This document shows, one piece after another, positions 9,601-19,609 of a DNA stretch of 64,000 nt (the stretch's first letter is position 1; the number at the start of each line of letters is the position of its first letter). The stretch is from Tritrichomonas foetus (Eukaryota; Parabasalia; Tritrichomonadida; Tritrichomonadidae): assembly GCA_001839685.1 (NCBI GenBank), contig MLAK01000421.1:54586-118585 (forward strand), in the 5' to 3' direction. A program made the translations under genes and the position numbers. The notes under the pieces are model-generated. The model did no database searches, was not told the origin of the DNA, and saw nothing but the letters and a program-made list of their open reading frames with translations.

Positions 9601-12155
9601 AATCTTCTAATGTGAAATAATAATTTGCCTGATTTTTGAGAATCATATTCGGAAAAAGGTTCTTTATCGAGCTTTTTAAATTTTTTTAGTAATGAAAGTT
9701 GGTATAATGATGATGTATATGTCATGATCATACCTAAAGAAGAAATGTTTGTTTGATCTACCAAAAAATGAATCAATTCTTCTCTATTTTCAGCGATTTT
9801 TTCCAAGATAGGCGTATAATTAATCTCAATCATTAGGTTTAAAATTTCCTTGATAAAATGTAACCATATGTCATAATAATGCGATGATAAACAAATTTCA
9901 AGTTTAATATTAACTTCAGAAACAGGCATATTTGAAAATACTTTATTTTTTTGATTGCTATTTAAATTATAATATATATTTTGGCTTAATTTATAAAATG
10001 AATCACTTTTATTTGATATTTCATGAGAAAGTTCATGAAGCACAAAATCAGCAGCGTTATTTGATTCTTGATGTGACATTACTCTGATTTTTACATTTTT
10101 TTCTATTTCTTCCAAATTAGATTGTATGTAGTGAATTATGCCATTATTGTGTAAAGCATGATTTAGTTTTTTTAGAACTAAATATGAAATATTTCTTAAA
10201 AGTGGAAACTCAGTACATAATCCATAGAATGCATTAATTTCGATCTCCATCAATAAATGATAAGGAATTTTGGAAATATCAGAAAATGTTAGCCCATAAA
10301 GGAGCAATGACATTGTGACATATAGGTGCTCACTTGAAATGTTTCTTTTAACACAGGATAATATTGTTTCAATTGCCATTAAATTATTTATTTGTGTTGA
10401 TAATATTTCTTTGCATAATAAATATGCAATATTGGAAAGTTTTCGATTTTTGTTAATACTCATTTTTATTAATGTACGCAAAATATCTGGGGTTTCAAAA
10501 TCTTCATCTGTAAATAGATCGTTTAATGTTTCGATCAAATAAGAATAAATAGATAGATCATTATCTATATATTCAGATGGTGACAACATGTTAGAAAGTT
10601 TTATATAATAATGAATGTGTAAATGTTCTAAAATTTCCAATATTTTTTTATCAGATTCTCTGAGTTGAGAGAGCGTAATTAATTCATGCATTTCATATGG
10701 AACATGGTCAGTATGTTTTTGGCTATTTTCTAAGTCTAGCGATTCAACTTCTATGCTATTGTAGTTTAAAAAAATTTGCAACAATTTTGGTCTAATAGAA
10801 GAATTTAACTTTGTCAAAATAGTATTATTTATTGTACATGATGAAAATTGTTTAAAACTATTGGAGTTAATAATTGATAATGCAGATACAAAAGCAATCA
10901 ATCGAGAATCATTTTCTCTTAATTTTAAGAATGACGGAATTATATCACTAATAAATAAGCTTAAATCCATTGAAGCAATATGTGCAATTATTGATGTGAG
11001 CTGACTTATTTGTTCGTGGTTTAAATTATAATTGAGCGAATGAAAATAATGGGTCATAAACAGATTCTTGAAGTAATGACTGTCGGTTTGAAGTTCGATC
11101 ATACTATTCCATTTTAAATAGCAAAGTCTATCTATCTTTTCATCATTTCCCCATTCCCAAAAATACCATGATGGATCCAAGTTTTTCCCAAACATGAATA
11201 CACGAAATCCCCATAGAGAAAATAGTAGTTTTTCGGGAGTGACTGATTTACTAAATATCCTTTTTTGCGCAAAATGTTCTAACATATTTTTTTTGCGAGG
11301 ATGTCTTTGTAAAATCATTAAGCATAATATTATTGATCCTTCATTATCTTCATTTATAAATTTTTTATGATATGCAATCTCAAATATCTTTGAATATATA
11401 TCTTCATTACATGGAATACACAAAAGTAATGAAGATATAGAACGAAAAATTGATGAAGTTAGCGATTTTTTCTTATATAGTTTTATCATTTCCGGTATAA
11501 TAGTATCATTAAAAAATTTTATAGCATTATCTTTATCATAATCAAGCCTTGAATATTGAATTATTCTAAATCCTCTTTCAGGATCATCAAAATCACCAAA
11601 AAGATCTGTAATATCTGAGCATGAAAATTCAGATGTGATAGAAAAAATCACTGCCCATTGATTAACAATGATGTTGTCAACTTCATTTATATTATGCAAT
11701 TTGCTTGCAATGAAATATCCAGTACTAATTATTGGTCCACTTGCCATATAAACATCTGCATTTATAGAAATGCGATAAATTAAATCACTTAATAAAAACA
11801 ACGAAAAATAATAATAAATAAGTTGATGCTCATGATTTCCGGCGTTAAATGCTGGACTTGATAACGGCATAATACCAGTTGTTTTTCCAGTTATTGTATT
11901 TTTTATAAGTTTACACAAAAAGTGCAATATTTTTGGTGGATTACTCGTGGATACACTTGTGAGATCTTCAAGAATCTTTACATATGTGGGAAGTCCACGT
12001 GGCAAATGCTTAAAGAGCATAATAATATTATCAGAGACTTTGCTTCCTAATAGTGAACGCCTTTCATATTCGGAAATGATTTGAATCAAAGAAGGCGAAA
12101 ATGATTCTAATATAGATCGAAAAACAGAAGAAAAAATGGTTACTTCTGGATCCAT
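6621..12155 (-). CDS. Giant helical-repeat scaffold, Furry/MOR2/Tao3-like
   Basis: A 1,844-residue, almost wholly alpha-helical protein with no transmembrane segment. I assign it tentatively to the Furry/MOR2-PAG1/Tao3 family, whose members are long HEAT/ARM-like scaffolds that work with NDR kinases and Mob proteins in cell polarity and morphogenesis. Support is pattern-level: the size, an N-terminal helical region, a mid-protein stretch of helical blocks, and a late WCDESLKW segment that resembles the 'W..EALKWA' block of Furry C-terminal regions. No catalytic motif is visible. The first in-frame ATG at 12155 is taken as start; 11 further codons upstream open only with GTG. A TCATT initiator-like motif lies 15-19 bases before that ATG. 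Alternative: another HEAT/ARM scaffold, since these families are hard to separate by eye. Confidence 0.6.
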   Translation of the reverse strand: MDPEVTIFSSVFRSILESFSPSLIQIISEYERRSLLGSKVSDNIIMLFKHLPRGLPTYVKILEDLTSVSTSNPPKILHFLCKLIKNTITGKTTGIMPLSSPAFNAGNHEHQLIYYYFSLFLLSDLIYRISINADVYMASGPIISTGYFIASKLHNINEVDNIIVNQWAVIFSITSEFSCSDITDLFGDFDDPERGFRIIQYSRLDYDKDNAIKFFNDTIIPEMIKLYKKKSLTSSIFRSISSLLLCIPCNEDIYSKIFEIAYHKKFINEDNEGSIILCLMILQRHPRKKNMLEHFAQKRIFSKSVTPEKLLFSLWGFRVFMFGKNLDPSWYFWEWGNDEKIDRLCYLKWNSMIELQTDSHYFKNLFMTHYFHSLNYNLNHEQISQLTSIIAHIASMDLSLFISDIIPSFLKLRENDSRLIAFVSALSIINSNSFKQFSSCTINNTILTKLNSSIRPKLLQIFLNYNSIEVESLDLENSQKHTDHVPYEMHELITLSQLRESDKKILEILEHLHIHYYIKLSNMLSPSEYIDNDLSIYSYLIETLNDLFTDEDFETPDILRTLIKMSINKNRKLSNIAYLLCKEILSTQINNLMAIETILSCVKRNISSEHLYVTMSLLLYGLTFSDISKIPYHLLMEIEINAFYGLCTEFPLLRNISYLVLKKLNHALHNNGIIHYIQSNLEEIEKNVKIRVMSHQESNNAADFVLHELSHEISNKSDSFYKLSQNIYYNLNSNQKNKVFSNMPVSEVNIKLEICLSSHYYDIWLHFIKEILNLMIEINYTPILEKIAENREELIHFLVDQTNISSLGMIMTYTSSLYQLSLLKKFKKLDKEPFSEYDSQKSGKLLFHIRRFVKKLANSNDDRKNDISLFIIKNSHFSILPRLLTVLAKAPINIYEKVIETTLFILKSPEITQEFIKTYIKKFIMIMSNSQYTIQNWKLNETRFINWSDESEQSIIKHRNMLSNFCNICYMILINGPSHFSDSIFPYEIRYVTARFFYNWTQTKSDMLSNLRFVSKRSLSSLIKIGPIFGGNMKFDECPIKLFGEMESEGFQILNVLLQNHYNVLIKQFISTIYSQPYPIAKLFFNAIIENLNIDNAEKSSLVSGQLILLGLVTSQIKLPNYYTFLCKLFEIIGPINNVEHSDTIIDTMRQVSPLEIIPIYFKYATEAVFHSFFKLIKRQYIFPSIKDIVSCVIPWIQHIRLLPSQLTCTPGIPNTFAYFTPYQFLENLIIICENISDSDFEYIASMWSELMKSPDHKQMVPLFISRWPNESVKQKLYSSLIDSHPYDMSRRLIINLGFSYYFHVTFNQKRNFDDELWICPLILNSIKNNWLELKENLPAMIHFSLLYREKVPSLFAMICSKLKVEYPDTKLEITHLKKTIQQFIYSLDMEQNMESNLDYNQEDSNSEPHLKKDLSGKQIKNDKTNLLVKWCDESLKWTFGSPNTMFCAISLYIFNKINEIKPNLLQIDKNFLIALMRITSFHLANNENNDNNSFLSLLVNETIEIFKQNYSKDPYLAYNFCTCFLDCRVFVYGDSLITALPIFKAAMNDPDLMPKISITAISIIRPTIPKLEHSHFCRYQLCEMIKVIKSDEMLMITVPLKNLNSSYFHELISSEKIVERSSVSALCKSLDNYAMMASTASISLLDYIFEIAAYVVEQVIDENNRVPLVKIYSKALTNISRCPNSIIFIKTISERQPGIISTGIIDVFEWDRMLDFVMNSLNQLLPKNSFTPSKITDVPNFKIVENFLFCDTPPKILPFDAECELISNISCLKQPQEWHQQKIENSLRLNKQNENKKLSSFIEQEITTPQSSPLNSSSYSYEESWGPLLHPIALILNSQLMKC

Positions 12156-12555
12156 AAAAATCCACAGAAAATGAATTCTGTGAACCACTCAAATCGTGAT
12201 GTATTATTACAATTTATATTTTACCGTTTATTGCGGATCATCATAATGCTTTTAATCTCCAAACAATGCGTTTTTTTGTGATATTTTATGAGTGTAATAC
12301 TTACAGTTGTTTGATAAACATATGGCTATAGGAAGATTGGATAATTGTGGTAATAAAGCATTTTAAAAAATGTGATAGCAATCATTGTGATAATGAGAAT
12401 ATTTGGTTGACTTGATGATGTCAGAAAAATGAATTGTTGTTAGAAAACAATATTTCGTGATTCAATTATTAATTTATAGTAATAAAAGCCATATTTCACA
12501 ATAAAATAATATTTCCTATTTTAATGATGAAGTTTCAAATATAAAGCTTGATTGA
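12156..12555. other. Intergenic region
   Basis: About 400 bp of AT-rich spacer between two minus-strand genes. Its left end holds the presumed promoter of the Furry-like gene. Nothing else recognisable. Confidence 0.6.
12170..12174 (-). promoter_or_regulatory. Initiator-like motif TCATT
   Basis: On the minus strand TCATT matches the trichomonad initiator consensus TCA(+1)Py(T/A). The putative +1 A at 12172 is 17 bases before the ATG at 12155, a spacing typical of the very short 5' UTRs known in trichomonads. Confidence 0.45.
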
Positions 12556-15500
12556 CTAATTATTAGTTTCATATATTAACTTAAGGGTAACATATATTGT
12601 GGCAATCATCTTTGAATTTCCTTCAACAATATCTTCTGGAAGTGCAAAGACTGAACCACCAATACTTCTGACAATTGATATAACATATTTTGCATTTGAC
12701 ATGTAATCATCTTCGCTGATGTTCTTTTGATCAACTGTATTTGGCATGATTTCTTCAATGAGTGCGAGAATAGCGAGAGATGATGTAACTTTTGCATCTC
12801 TAAATCCGGAAATTGGTTCGGATGAAATTTCAGATTGTTCATTGAGTGAATTCGCCCATCTGATGAGTTCATTTTCGGAAACACTTCCAAACTTCTTACC
12901 AAGATAATAGCGCATAAGAATATAGCAAGTACCAAGAATTGCTTTTCTGTTGAAATCGTCTTTGTTGGCGACATGATCATATTGTTCGATGTTTTGAGCA
13001 GAAATATCAACACCTTTGATTTCATCAATGTCTTTGATTGCTTTAATTGCATTTGCATTGTATTCGAGTCTTCTGTAAAGGTTCTTTGGTTGTTCAACAA
13101 CTTCTAAAGTGGTGTTGAAGAGAATGTTTACAACCTTGACAAGAAGGCAGTTGCTTTTGAGACCTTCAAAGAGGTGAGTAACAACTGGTTTCACACCCAG
13201 TGAGTTCATCCACATAATGTATTGACGAACCTCGCGATCTTTTTCGGAAGAAATGTAGAAAGGTTCTCTAAGTAACTTATGCTTTTGATGTATCTTCTGC
13301 TGACTACGATGACGAGATATAATTGTCCCTGATTCTCCAGAAGCTTCACGTTCTTCCGTAATTCCTGTTTGTTTCTTGAAAACTGGTCTTCTAAGGAAGA
13401 GTTGAGCAACTTGGATAAGAAGAACATATTCATCATCTCTTGGATTAGAAATATTTTCAAGTTCATTTCTTTCGTAAACATTAGTATTTATTATTTCGTC
13501 TTCATTCTTTTTGTCAGCTTTTTCTTCTTCACTATTTGTTCCAGTAAGACTATATTCACTCCAGTCGATGTTATCGAAATCTTCATTTTCTTTTTCTTCA
13601 CGTGGATAAACATTTGAAAGTTGGTCCGGTGTGATGTATGATGCGCCACAAACATCAGTGAGTTGTAATAAAAGCTTCTTTGCACGTTTGTTGAGATCTT
13701 TTCTGGAAAGTATTGAAAGATTTGCATATTCTGGTGCAATAGAAACCATAACATGAGCAAGAACTTTGGAATCACGTAAAGTATTTGTGAAGTTTGTAAT
13801 TCTAACATCAGAATCACCTTCACCATATAGATTATGAACCCAAAGCCAACGTGAAAGATAATCTGTTGCTTGTAAACCTTTGAATTGATACTCTGTTTCA
13901 TCTTCACGTTTGAATAATAACAATTCTGGGAAGATTTCTGGTCTGATTTGCATGTTAATATAGGATTTAATAAGATTCTTAATATAGTTCATGATTTCAT
14001 TATAATCATTATCAACAAGCTTCATTTCATCTATTTCGCTATCAAGACTGATACCACATGAATTAAGTGAATGGAGAGAAAGGTTGATGTTACTAAGAAT
14101 TTGATTACGCTTGATTTCCTTGCTACGGCAAACAGCACGGTCGTCAACCATTCCTGGAGCAATTTTATTAACCAATTCAATATACAAAACACCACTAGCA
14201 CATTCAACAAAGAGTGAGTTGTTATCTTCATCAATTGGTAAATTAATGCCTTCAATATTTTCCTCGTTGAAGAGGTTATTAATGAATCTGACGTATGTGT
14301 TGACTGTTTGGTGTGGGAAGCTCTTTAATACTTCTGGTCTTTCTTTCTTAGAAAAGAGCAATTGAGCTTGGTATTGTACTGCTCTTTCTCTTCTATTTTC
14401 TTCTGAATCTTCTTGGTGCGAATTGCTTTCTTCACCATCAGATGATGATTCTGATTTACCTTTCTGGTCATCATCTTCATCATCTGAGCTTGTCTGATGC
14501 TTATATTCTAATTCCCCTTTCGCCTTTTCGTCTGATTCTGATTTAGGTACTTCTTCATCAGAGTCTGAGCTACCTTTTTCTGATTTTTTCTTTTCTTCCC
14601 TCTTCTTTTTCTTTTCTTCTTTCTTCCTCCTCCGTTCTTCTTTTTTGACGTCTTTTTCTTGAGAAGTTTTTTCATCAACCTTAAAATCTTCCTTCATTTC
14701 TGCTTCTTCATTTTTTTCGTCAACTTCACTCTTTTCGAATTCTTTCTTCTTCTTTCTCTTTTCTTCCTTCCTTCCTTTCTTTTCTTCTTTTTCGAATTCT
14801 TCTGGTGATGTTGATAAAGTTTTCCTCTTCTTCTTCTTTTCAGAAGGTTCTTCACTAAGTGATGAAGAAATCCTCTTTCTCTTCTTTTCATGCTGTTCTT
14901 TTTCATTTCTCTTCTTTTCAATATCTGCTGACAGTTGAACAAAGTATCTAATATTATGAATAATACCAAGATTTCTGAAACCTTCGCAAATATCAATCTT
15001 TTTCTTCTTCTTATCTTTGGTCTTCTTCTTTTTCTTCTTTTCATCAACGAAGAATGACATAAAATCATCGAAAAAAATTTCTTCATTATCATTTTCATCA
15101 GCCTGTTTGAACTTCTTTTCGAGGTATTTTCTGGAAAGACCAAAGTTGTAATCCTTGAATGATTGGATAAATTCTTGAAGAGTTAAAGAGCCACCATGAT
15201 CAGTATCACAAAGGTTGAAAAGCTGAGCATAACCAATGATTTCTTCTTTGGTGAACTTCTTATGAAGGTATTTGCTAAAGTAATCTTCTGGATTGATGGT
15301 GTTAATTTTATAACCAAGCTTTTCAACTTTCAGATCAACATTGACTTTGCAACCAAACTTCTTATTTAAAACGACTTCAATTGGACGCTTCCTTTCACCA
15401 AGTCTGATTCCATCAAGTTTGATGAACTTTTTGAAACTTTTTTCTAATTCGAGATCTTTTGGTGTATAGAGTGTTTCAAGACGTGGCTCAATGACTAAAC

Positions 15501-17070
15501 ATTGGAAACATGGATATGGAACAAAGAGAAGGAATTCCATAACTTGTGCAGCATTCATTAATTGGCTCTCTTCGCTAACTTGGACTTTTTTGGCGTGCTC
15601 TCCCATGTGTGATATATAAACCTCAAGATGGGTAATTCTGTTAGTTGGTAAAAGAAGATTATTGTGGTTATAATGAACAGAGATGATTAAAATATATGGA
15701 GTGAAATAGTTTTTGTTGGCTGTAAATTTGATAAGCATTTCTTCATCGTCATATGTAAGATATGGTTTGCCCTTTGAACCCTCAATGAGGGCGTCCAAAG
15801 ATTCTGCTACACAAAGTGAGTCAAGAACTGAAGTAACATCAGTATTTTTATTGGAGTTGAGTTTGATTGTCCATTTGTGAATCAGATTATTCTTTTCTTT
15901 AAGATAGAAATTGAGAAGATCAATGGTCGGTAATAGTGATATGAGATTGTATCTTGCATTCCAAGTATTTTCTTGACTTTCTCGAGTTTCATAATGCGAA
16001 CTTTTCACCTTTGTTGCATTTTCAATGAATGCAACAACTTTACGATAAGCTTTATCTTCAGTTTTGGTGACACTTTTGATGACGCCAGAAATGCAAACTG
16101 GCTTGCACGAGAAGAATTTGGCTTGGAAATAGATGCGACATGCACTTTTTCCTTCTTCGTTGTGAAATTCAAGACAGATTGGCTCAACATCATCTAACGG
16201 GAAATTGTTGTCACGTGGAATTTGATCAAGATGAACTTTTGAAAGCGGATAACGATGTGGTTTGGAAAGAGGCTCAGTTTCTTCGCCGTTTGTGTGGAAG
16301 AGGCGGAAGGAAATAAGGGCTTCTTCAAGATCGTCGACGAAGAGGAAGATATCTTTATTCCAAACCGGATTCTTCTTATTTTTGACTTCCTTTGTCATAA
16401 AAGTATGATCTTTGTAAGAAACTTCTACATATGGATTGACTTCACGCGAAATGATACTGCTTAAGAATCCATGGCGAGTAATGTTTGCGCCACGAATAAC
16501 ACGAAGAACTAGAAGTGATGGAGAGACTTGAGAAGCTGAAACTTCAACTTCAAGTCGATATTTCGAGTCTTCCTCCTCTAAAGGAATTTCGAGAATTTCT
16601 TTATGAACAACCATATTTTCAGAAGAATAACCATCAATCATATCGACATCATATTCACGACCTCCGAGGAACTTAGTTGCATCATACTTGGCATTCATAA
16701 TCGAAGTTGTATTTGTTGCAGCAGATGCCTCTTTGTCGGCTGATGATGACCGACGACGAGTTTTCTTTGAAGGCACTTGGAGAACAGTAAAAGTAAGTGT
16801 TGTAAAGAGTGGATCTTTGATAAGAACATCGAAAGATTCTAAAAATTCGGTGTAGTGAAGATCGTCTCCTGCAAGTGGGTGGTCTTTTCGTTCTGGACAA
16901 CTCTTTGTTTTGAGTTCTTGTCCACCACGGCCGTCGTCGATGTTGATTGCGACAATATGGTCTCCTTTTTGTTTTGGAAGGGAAAGCGAATTTATTACGA
17001 TGTGGAATCGATGCGGGAAGTTGAGGATTTCTTCATCATGGGTTTTCGATTTATCTGTTGGATGATCCAT
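12556..17070 (-). CDS. C2 / EF-hand / fimbrin-like (calponin-homology) protein
   Basis: A 1,504-residue multidomain protein. Residues about 20-175 may be a divergent N-terminal C2-like fold. A clearer C2 domain lies at about 184-270 (LRVIRGANI; NPYVEVSYKDH; KNPVWNKD). Two EF-hands follow near 610-690: DTDHGGSLTLQE keeps canonical calcium ligands, and DENDNEEIFFDD is plausible. A roughly 230-residue Lys/Glu/Ser-rich region comes next. The C-terminal 580 residues resemble the tandem calponin-homology domains of fimbrin/plastin: GVLYIELVNKIAPGMVDDRA matches the first CH core (fimbrin 'GIVLCKMINLSVPDTIDER'), NINLSLHSLNSCGI matches the following helix, and further CH-like blocks follow. Inference: a calcium- and membrane-responsive actin cross-linker. 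The start is ATG 17070. The C2-plus-fimbrin combination is unusual. Confidence 0.85.
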   Translation of the reverse strand: MDHPTDKSKTHDEEILNFPHRFHIVINSLSLPKQKGDHIVAINIDDGRGGQELKTKSCPERKDHPLAGDDLHYTEFLESFDVLIKDPLFTTLTFTVLQVPSKKTRRRSSSADKEASAATNTTSIMNAKYDATKFLGGREYDVDMIDGYSSENMVVHKEILEIPLEEEDSKYRLEVEVSASQVSPSLLVLRVIRGANITRHGFLSSIISREVNPYVEVSYKDHTFMTKEVKNKKNPVWNKDIFLFVDDLEEALISFRLFHTNGEETEPLSKPHRYPLSKVHLDQIPRDNNFPLDDVEPICLEFHNEEGKSACRIYFQAKFFSCKPVCISGVIKSVTKTEDKAYRKVVAFIENATKVKSSHYETRESQENTWNARYNLISLLPTIDLLNFYLKEKNNLIHKWTIKLNSNKNTDVTSVLDSLCVAESLDALIEGSKGKPYLTYDDEEMLIKFTANKNYFTPYILIISVHYNHNNLLLPTNRITHLEVYISHMGEHAKKVQVSEESQLMNAAQVMEFLLFVPYPCFQCLVIEPRLETLYTPKDLELEKSFKKFIKLDGIRLGERKRPIEVVLNKKFGCKVNVDLKVEKLGYKINTINPEDYFSKYLHKKFTKEEIIGYAQLFNLCDTDHGGSLTLQEFIQSFKDYNFGLSRKYLEKKFKQADENDNEEIFFDDFMSFFVDEKKKKKKTKDKKKKKIDICEGFRNLGIIHNIRYFVQLSADIEKKRNEKEQHEKKRKRISSSLSEEPSEKKKKRKTLSTSPEEFEKEEKKGRKEEKRKKKKEFEKSEVDEKNEEAEMKEDFKVDEKTSQEKDVKKEERRRKKEEKKKKREEKKKSEKGSSDSDEEVPKSESDEKAKGELEYKHQTSSDDEDDDQKGKSESSSDGEESNSHQEDSEENRRERAVQYQAQLLFSKKERPEVLKSFPHQTVNTYVRFINNLFNEENIEGINLPIDEDNNSLFVECASGVLYIELVNKIAPGMVDDRAVCRSKEIKRNQILSNINLSLHSLNSCGISLDSEIDEMKLVDNDYNEIMNYIKNLIKSYINMQIRPEIFPELLLFKREDETEYQFKGLQATDYLSRWLWVHNLYGEGDSDVRITNFTNTLRDSKVLAHVMVSIAPEYANLSILSRKDLNKRAKKLLLQLTDVCGASYITPDQLSNVYPREEKENEDFDNIDWSEYSLTGTNSEEEKADKKNEDEIINTNVYERNELENISNPRDDEYVLLIQVAQLFLRRPVFKKQTGITEEREASGESGTIISRHRSQQKIHQKHKLLREPFYISSEKDREVRQYIMWMNSLGVKPVVTHLFEGLKSNCLLVKVVNILFNTTLEVVEQPKNLYRRLEYNANAIKAIKDIDEIKGVDISAQNIEQYDHVANKDDFNRKAILGTCYILMRYYLGKKFGSVSENELIRWANSLNEQSEISSEPISGFRDAKVTSSLAILALIEEIMPNTVDQKNISEDDYMSNAKYVISIVRSIGGSVFALPEDIVEGNSKMIATIYVTLKLIYETNN

Positions 17071-17947
17071 GAAGTGTTTTTCCCAATTGAATTGATTTTT
17101 TTCCTCGTATTTTTCAATATTTTACAATTATCATTTTGTGAGTATTTGTATTTTGCATTAGCAATTTTTTCAATATTCGTTGTCGTTTTTTTGTGTGAAT
17201 TGAAAATTGACAATATTTCAAATGTTTACAAATTTTGTGATATTGAAATATTCTAGGTTTCTATTGTTCACAAATCATCAAAATAGAATCATTGAGGAAT
17301 TGTTTCTGAGCTATCCCTATATTAAAAAGCATTCATGTAATAAGAATAACATTTATGAACTATATTTATATATATTTCCGAGTCATTAACAGTTGATGAT
17401 TAGAAGCCGGGATATTGGCAAATAATGTTTTTTTTTGAATTGAAAAGAAATACTGTATTTCTGTGGAATCTTTGAATTTTTTAAAAGCGCATTACTTTAA
17501 AAATTGAGATAAATACGATTAATGATATCGCATTTTCAAATATGTCAATAGAAATTTAAATGAATGAGTTACATAAATTTTTCAAATTAAATTTGAGTTT
17601 ATCCTTATATTAAGAGAAAAACAGTTATAAATATTAAAGTATAAGTAAAATATTACTATTTTTAATATGAAATTATTATTAATTATGACTAATAGAAAGA
17701 TGATAACGAATAAATTGAATTTTCAAATATTGAGTAATATTTTCAAAAAGTAAACAATTAATGTAAATTGAGTAGTATTCAAACAATTTATTTTGTAACT
17801 TTTTGAATTTCACATTTTGAGACAAAAACATCTTACAATTCCTGACAAATGTTGAATAATATCTGTATAAAGTGATCCATCATACCAAGAATAATATCTA
17901 TTTATATTTTTCATGATACAATTTTATAAATACAAATCAAAATCAAT

Positions 17948-18100
17948 TTATTCGATTAATTTGATTTCTTTGAAAAAAGTGACAAAATAGGTGACGATAG
18001 AAGTTCTGGCAGCAGCAATTTTTCCAAAAGGAGATTTATCTGTGACTCGCAATCACCATAGGAGTAGAAGGAACACAAGCAAGAATATGTCAAACAATGT
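17948..18100 (-). pseudogene. Short decayed coding fragment
   Basis: On the minus strand a frame ending at TAA (17948-17950) reads with protein-like composition, including DKSPFGKIAAARTSIVTY. A neighbouring frame just upstream gives ACVPSTPMVIASH, as if one gene had lost frame. I cannot name the family; it may be a transporter remnant but that is a guess. Confidence 0.35.
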
Positions 18101-19042
18101 CAATTGAAAATAGAGATACCTCAATTTTATTCAAAAATCACAATTTGTGATAGGTTTTATTGAACTATGAAATATACATTTCCTTTTTGAAATAAAACAT
18201 TTATCTTACGAAAGGATCAAGTGACCCTGCTCAATTTTCAAATTTATCAAAAAATGGTAATTGCATTATTCAACATTGACCAACTTGATTCAATGGACTT
18301 GAATGGTTTAACCAAATAAATTAGAACTTCTTTTTCATTGTGATGAAAATCTCTTCTCCATGATTTTCATGCATGATAATTCAAACTGGCTTTTGATTTC
18401 GAAAGTATGGTGGTTAGTCGACTTTGCAATGAAATACCAAGGAACATTTTTCAAAAAAAATTGCAGATTTCGAATTGTTTTGAGACGCTTGGTTGAGGCT
18501 CTCAACTTGAGAGCGAGAGTTATGAAACATCAGTCAATTCAAAAAGCTTCATTATGGCCAACCATCTTACAGAAAAATTTTAATGGCTCCGTTGATATAT
18601 ACTCTGAAACTCTTCCAAACGACTATTCAATCATAACTCTGATTTTTTATTCAAATTTACATTTTTCTATCAATTTTCTGATGTAAGATAACCAAATAAT
18701 GATTTTAATTGAGACAATAATATCGTGTCAATGTGAATTTTAAAAAAGATTGCTCCTGACATATTACGAATTCAATACAAATTCAAATGTTGATACTCAT
18801 TCAGACTAGATATACCTGCATGGAGAAAGATTATAAACTTTTTATTAATTAAAATAAGTTTCAATAATGTATTTAATTCTAAATATTATAATATTTATTT
18901 ATTTTAATAATATTTACATAAGATACTTATCTCTTTAAAAAAAACATCAATTCAACTTTTTGAGTATTATTATTCTAATGCGATTTTTCGATTTTCAATA
19001 TCAAATTGATATGAAATTTTTGAAATAGCCACATTATCAAGA

Positions 19043-19047
19043 TCACT
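19043..19047 (+). promoter_or_regulatory. Initiator-like motif TCACT before HGXPRT
   Basis: TCACT matches the trichomonad initiator TCA(+1)Py(T/A). The putative +1 A at 19045 lies 13 bases before the ATG at 19058, giving a very short 5' UTR. Confidence 0.6.
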
Positions 19048-19057
19048 ATTTTTCAGA

Positions 19058-19609
19058 ATGACCGAGACTCCAATGATGGACGACCTTGAGAGAGTTCTCT
19101 ATAACCAAGACGACATTCAAAAGAGAATCAGAGAACTCGCTGCTGAACTTACCGAGTTCTATGAAGATAAGAATCCAGTCATGATTTGTGTCCTCACAGG
19201 TGCCGTTTTCTTCTATACTGATTTACTGAAGCATCTCGACTTTCAACTCGAGCCAGATTACATTATCTGCTCTTCATATAGTGGCACAAAATCTACAGGC
19301 AATTTAACAATCTCCAAAGACCTCAAAACGAACATTGAAGGTCGCCATGTCCTTGTCGTCGAGGACATTATCGACACAGGCCTCACAATGTACCAGCTCC
19401 TGAATAACCTCCAGATGAGAAAGCCAGCCTCCTTAAAGGTTTGCACTCTTTGCGACAAAGATATCGGAAAGAAGGCATATGATGTCCCAATCGACTACTG
19501 CGGTTTTGTCGTCGAAAACAGATACATCATTGGTTATGGATTTGATTTCCACAACAAATATAGGAACTTACCAGTTATTGGAATTCTTAAGGAAAGTGTA
19601 TACACATAA
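19058..19609 (+). CDS. HGXPRT: Hypoxanthine-guanine-xanthine phosphoribosyltransferase
   Basis: Converts hypoxanthine, guanine or xanthine plus PRPP to IMP, GMP or XMP, the central purine-salvage step in T. foetus, which cannot make purines de novo. The 183-residue product matches, as I recall it, the T. foetus enzyme of known structure. Visible: the PRPP-binding loop VLVVEDIIDTG near residues 97-107, the flexible-loop region CSSYSGTKSTGN near 72-83, and the purine-binding FVVENRYIIGYGFD near 150-164. The length is normal for the type I PRTase family. The start ATG at 19058 is supported by an initiator motif just upstream; the TAA stop continues as TAAA, like the trichomonad polyadenylation signal. 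Codon choice is noticeably richer in C-ending codons than in neighbours, as expected for a highly expressed gene. Confidence 0.98.
   Translation: MTETPMMDDLERVLYNQDDIQKRIRELAAELTEFYEDKNPVMICVLTGAVFFYTDLLKHLDFQLEPDYIICSSYSGTKSTGNLTISKDLKTNIEGRHVLVVEDIIDTGLTMYQLLNNLQMRKPASLKVCTLCDKDIGKKAYDVPIDYCGFVVENRYIIGYGFDFHNKYRNLPVIGILKESVYT

Larger units (their letters stand above)
17071..19057. other. Long intergenic region with coding relics
   Basis: About 2 kb between divergent genes. Most is AT-rich with nothing recognisable. A decayed minus-strand coding fragment lies at 17948-18100 (separate entry). Around 18320-18690 both strands stay open for 60-108 codons with higher GC than the surroundings; neither translation is recognisable, so this may be another relic. 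Confidence 0.5.

Noticed and set aside
12156..12188. Eleven-codon N-terminal extension of the Furry-like protein
   Set aside because: It would need a GTG start; an initiator-like motif lies inside it, so the ATG at 12155 is preferred.
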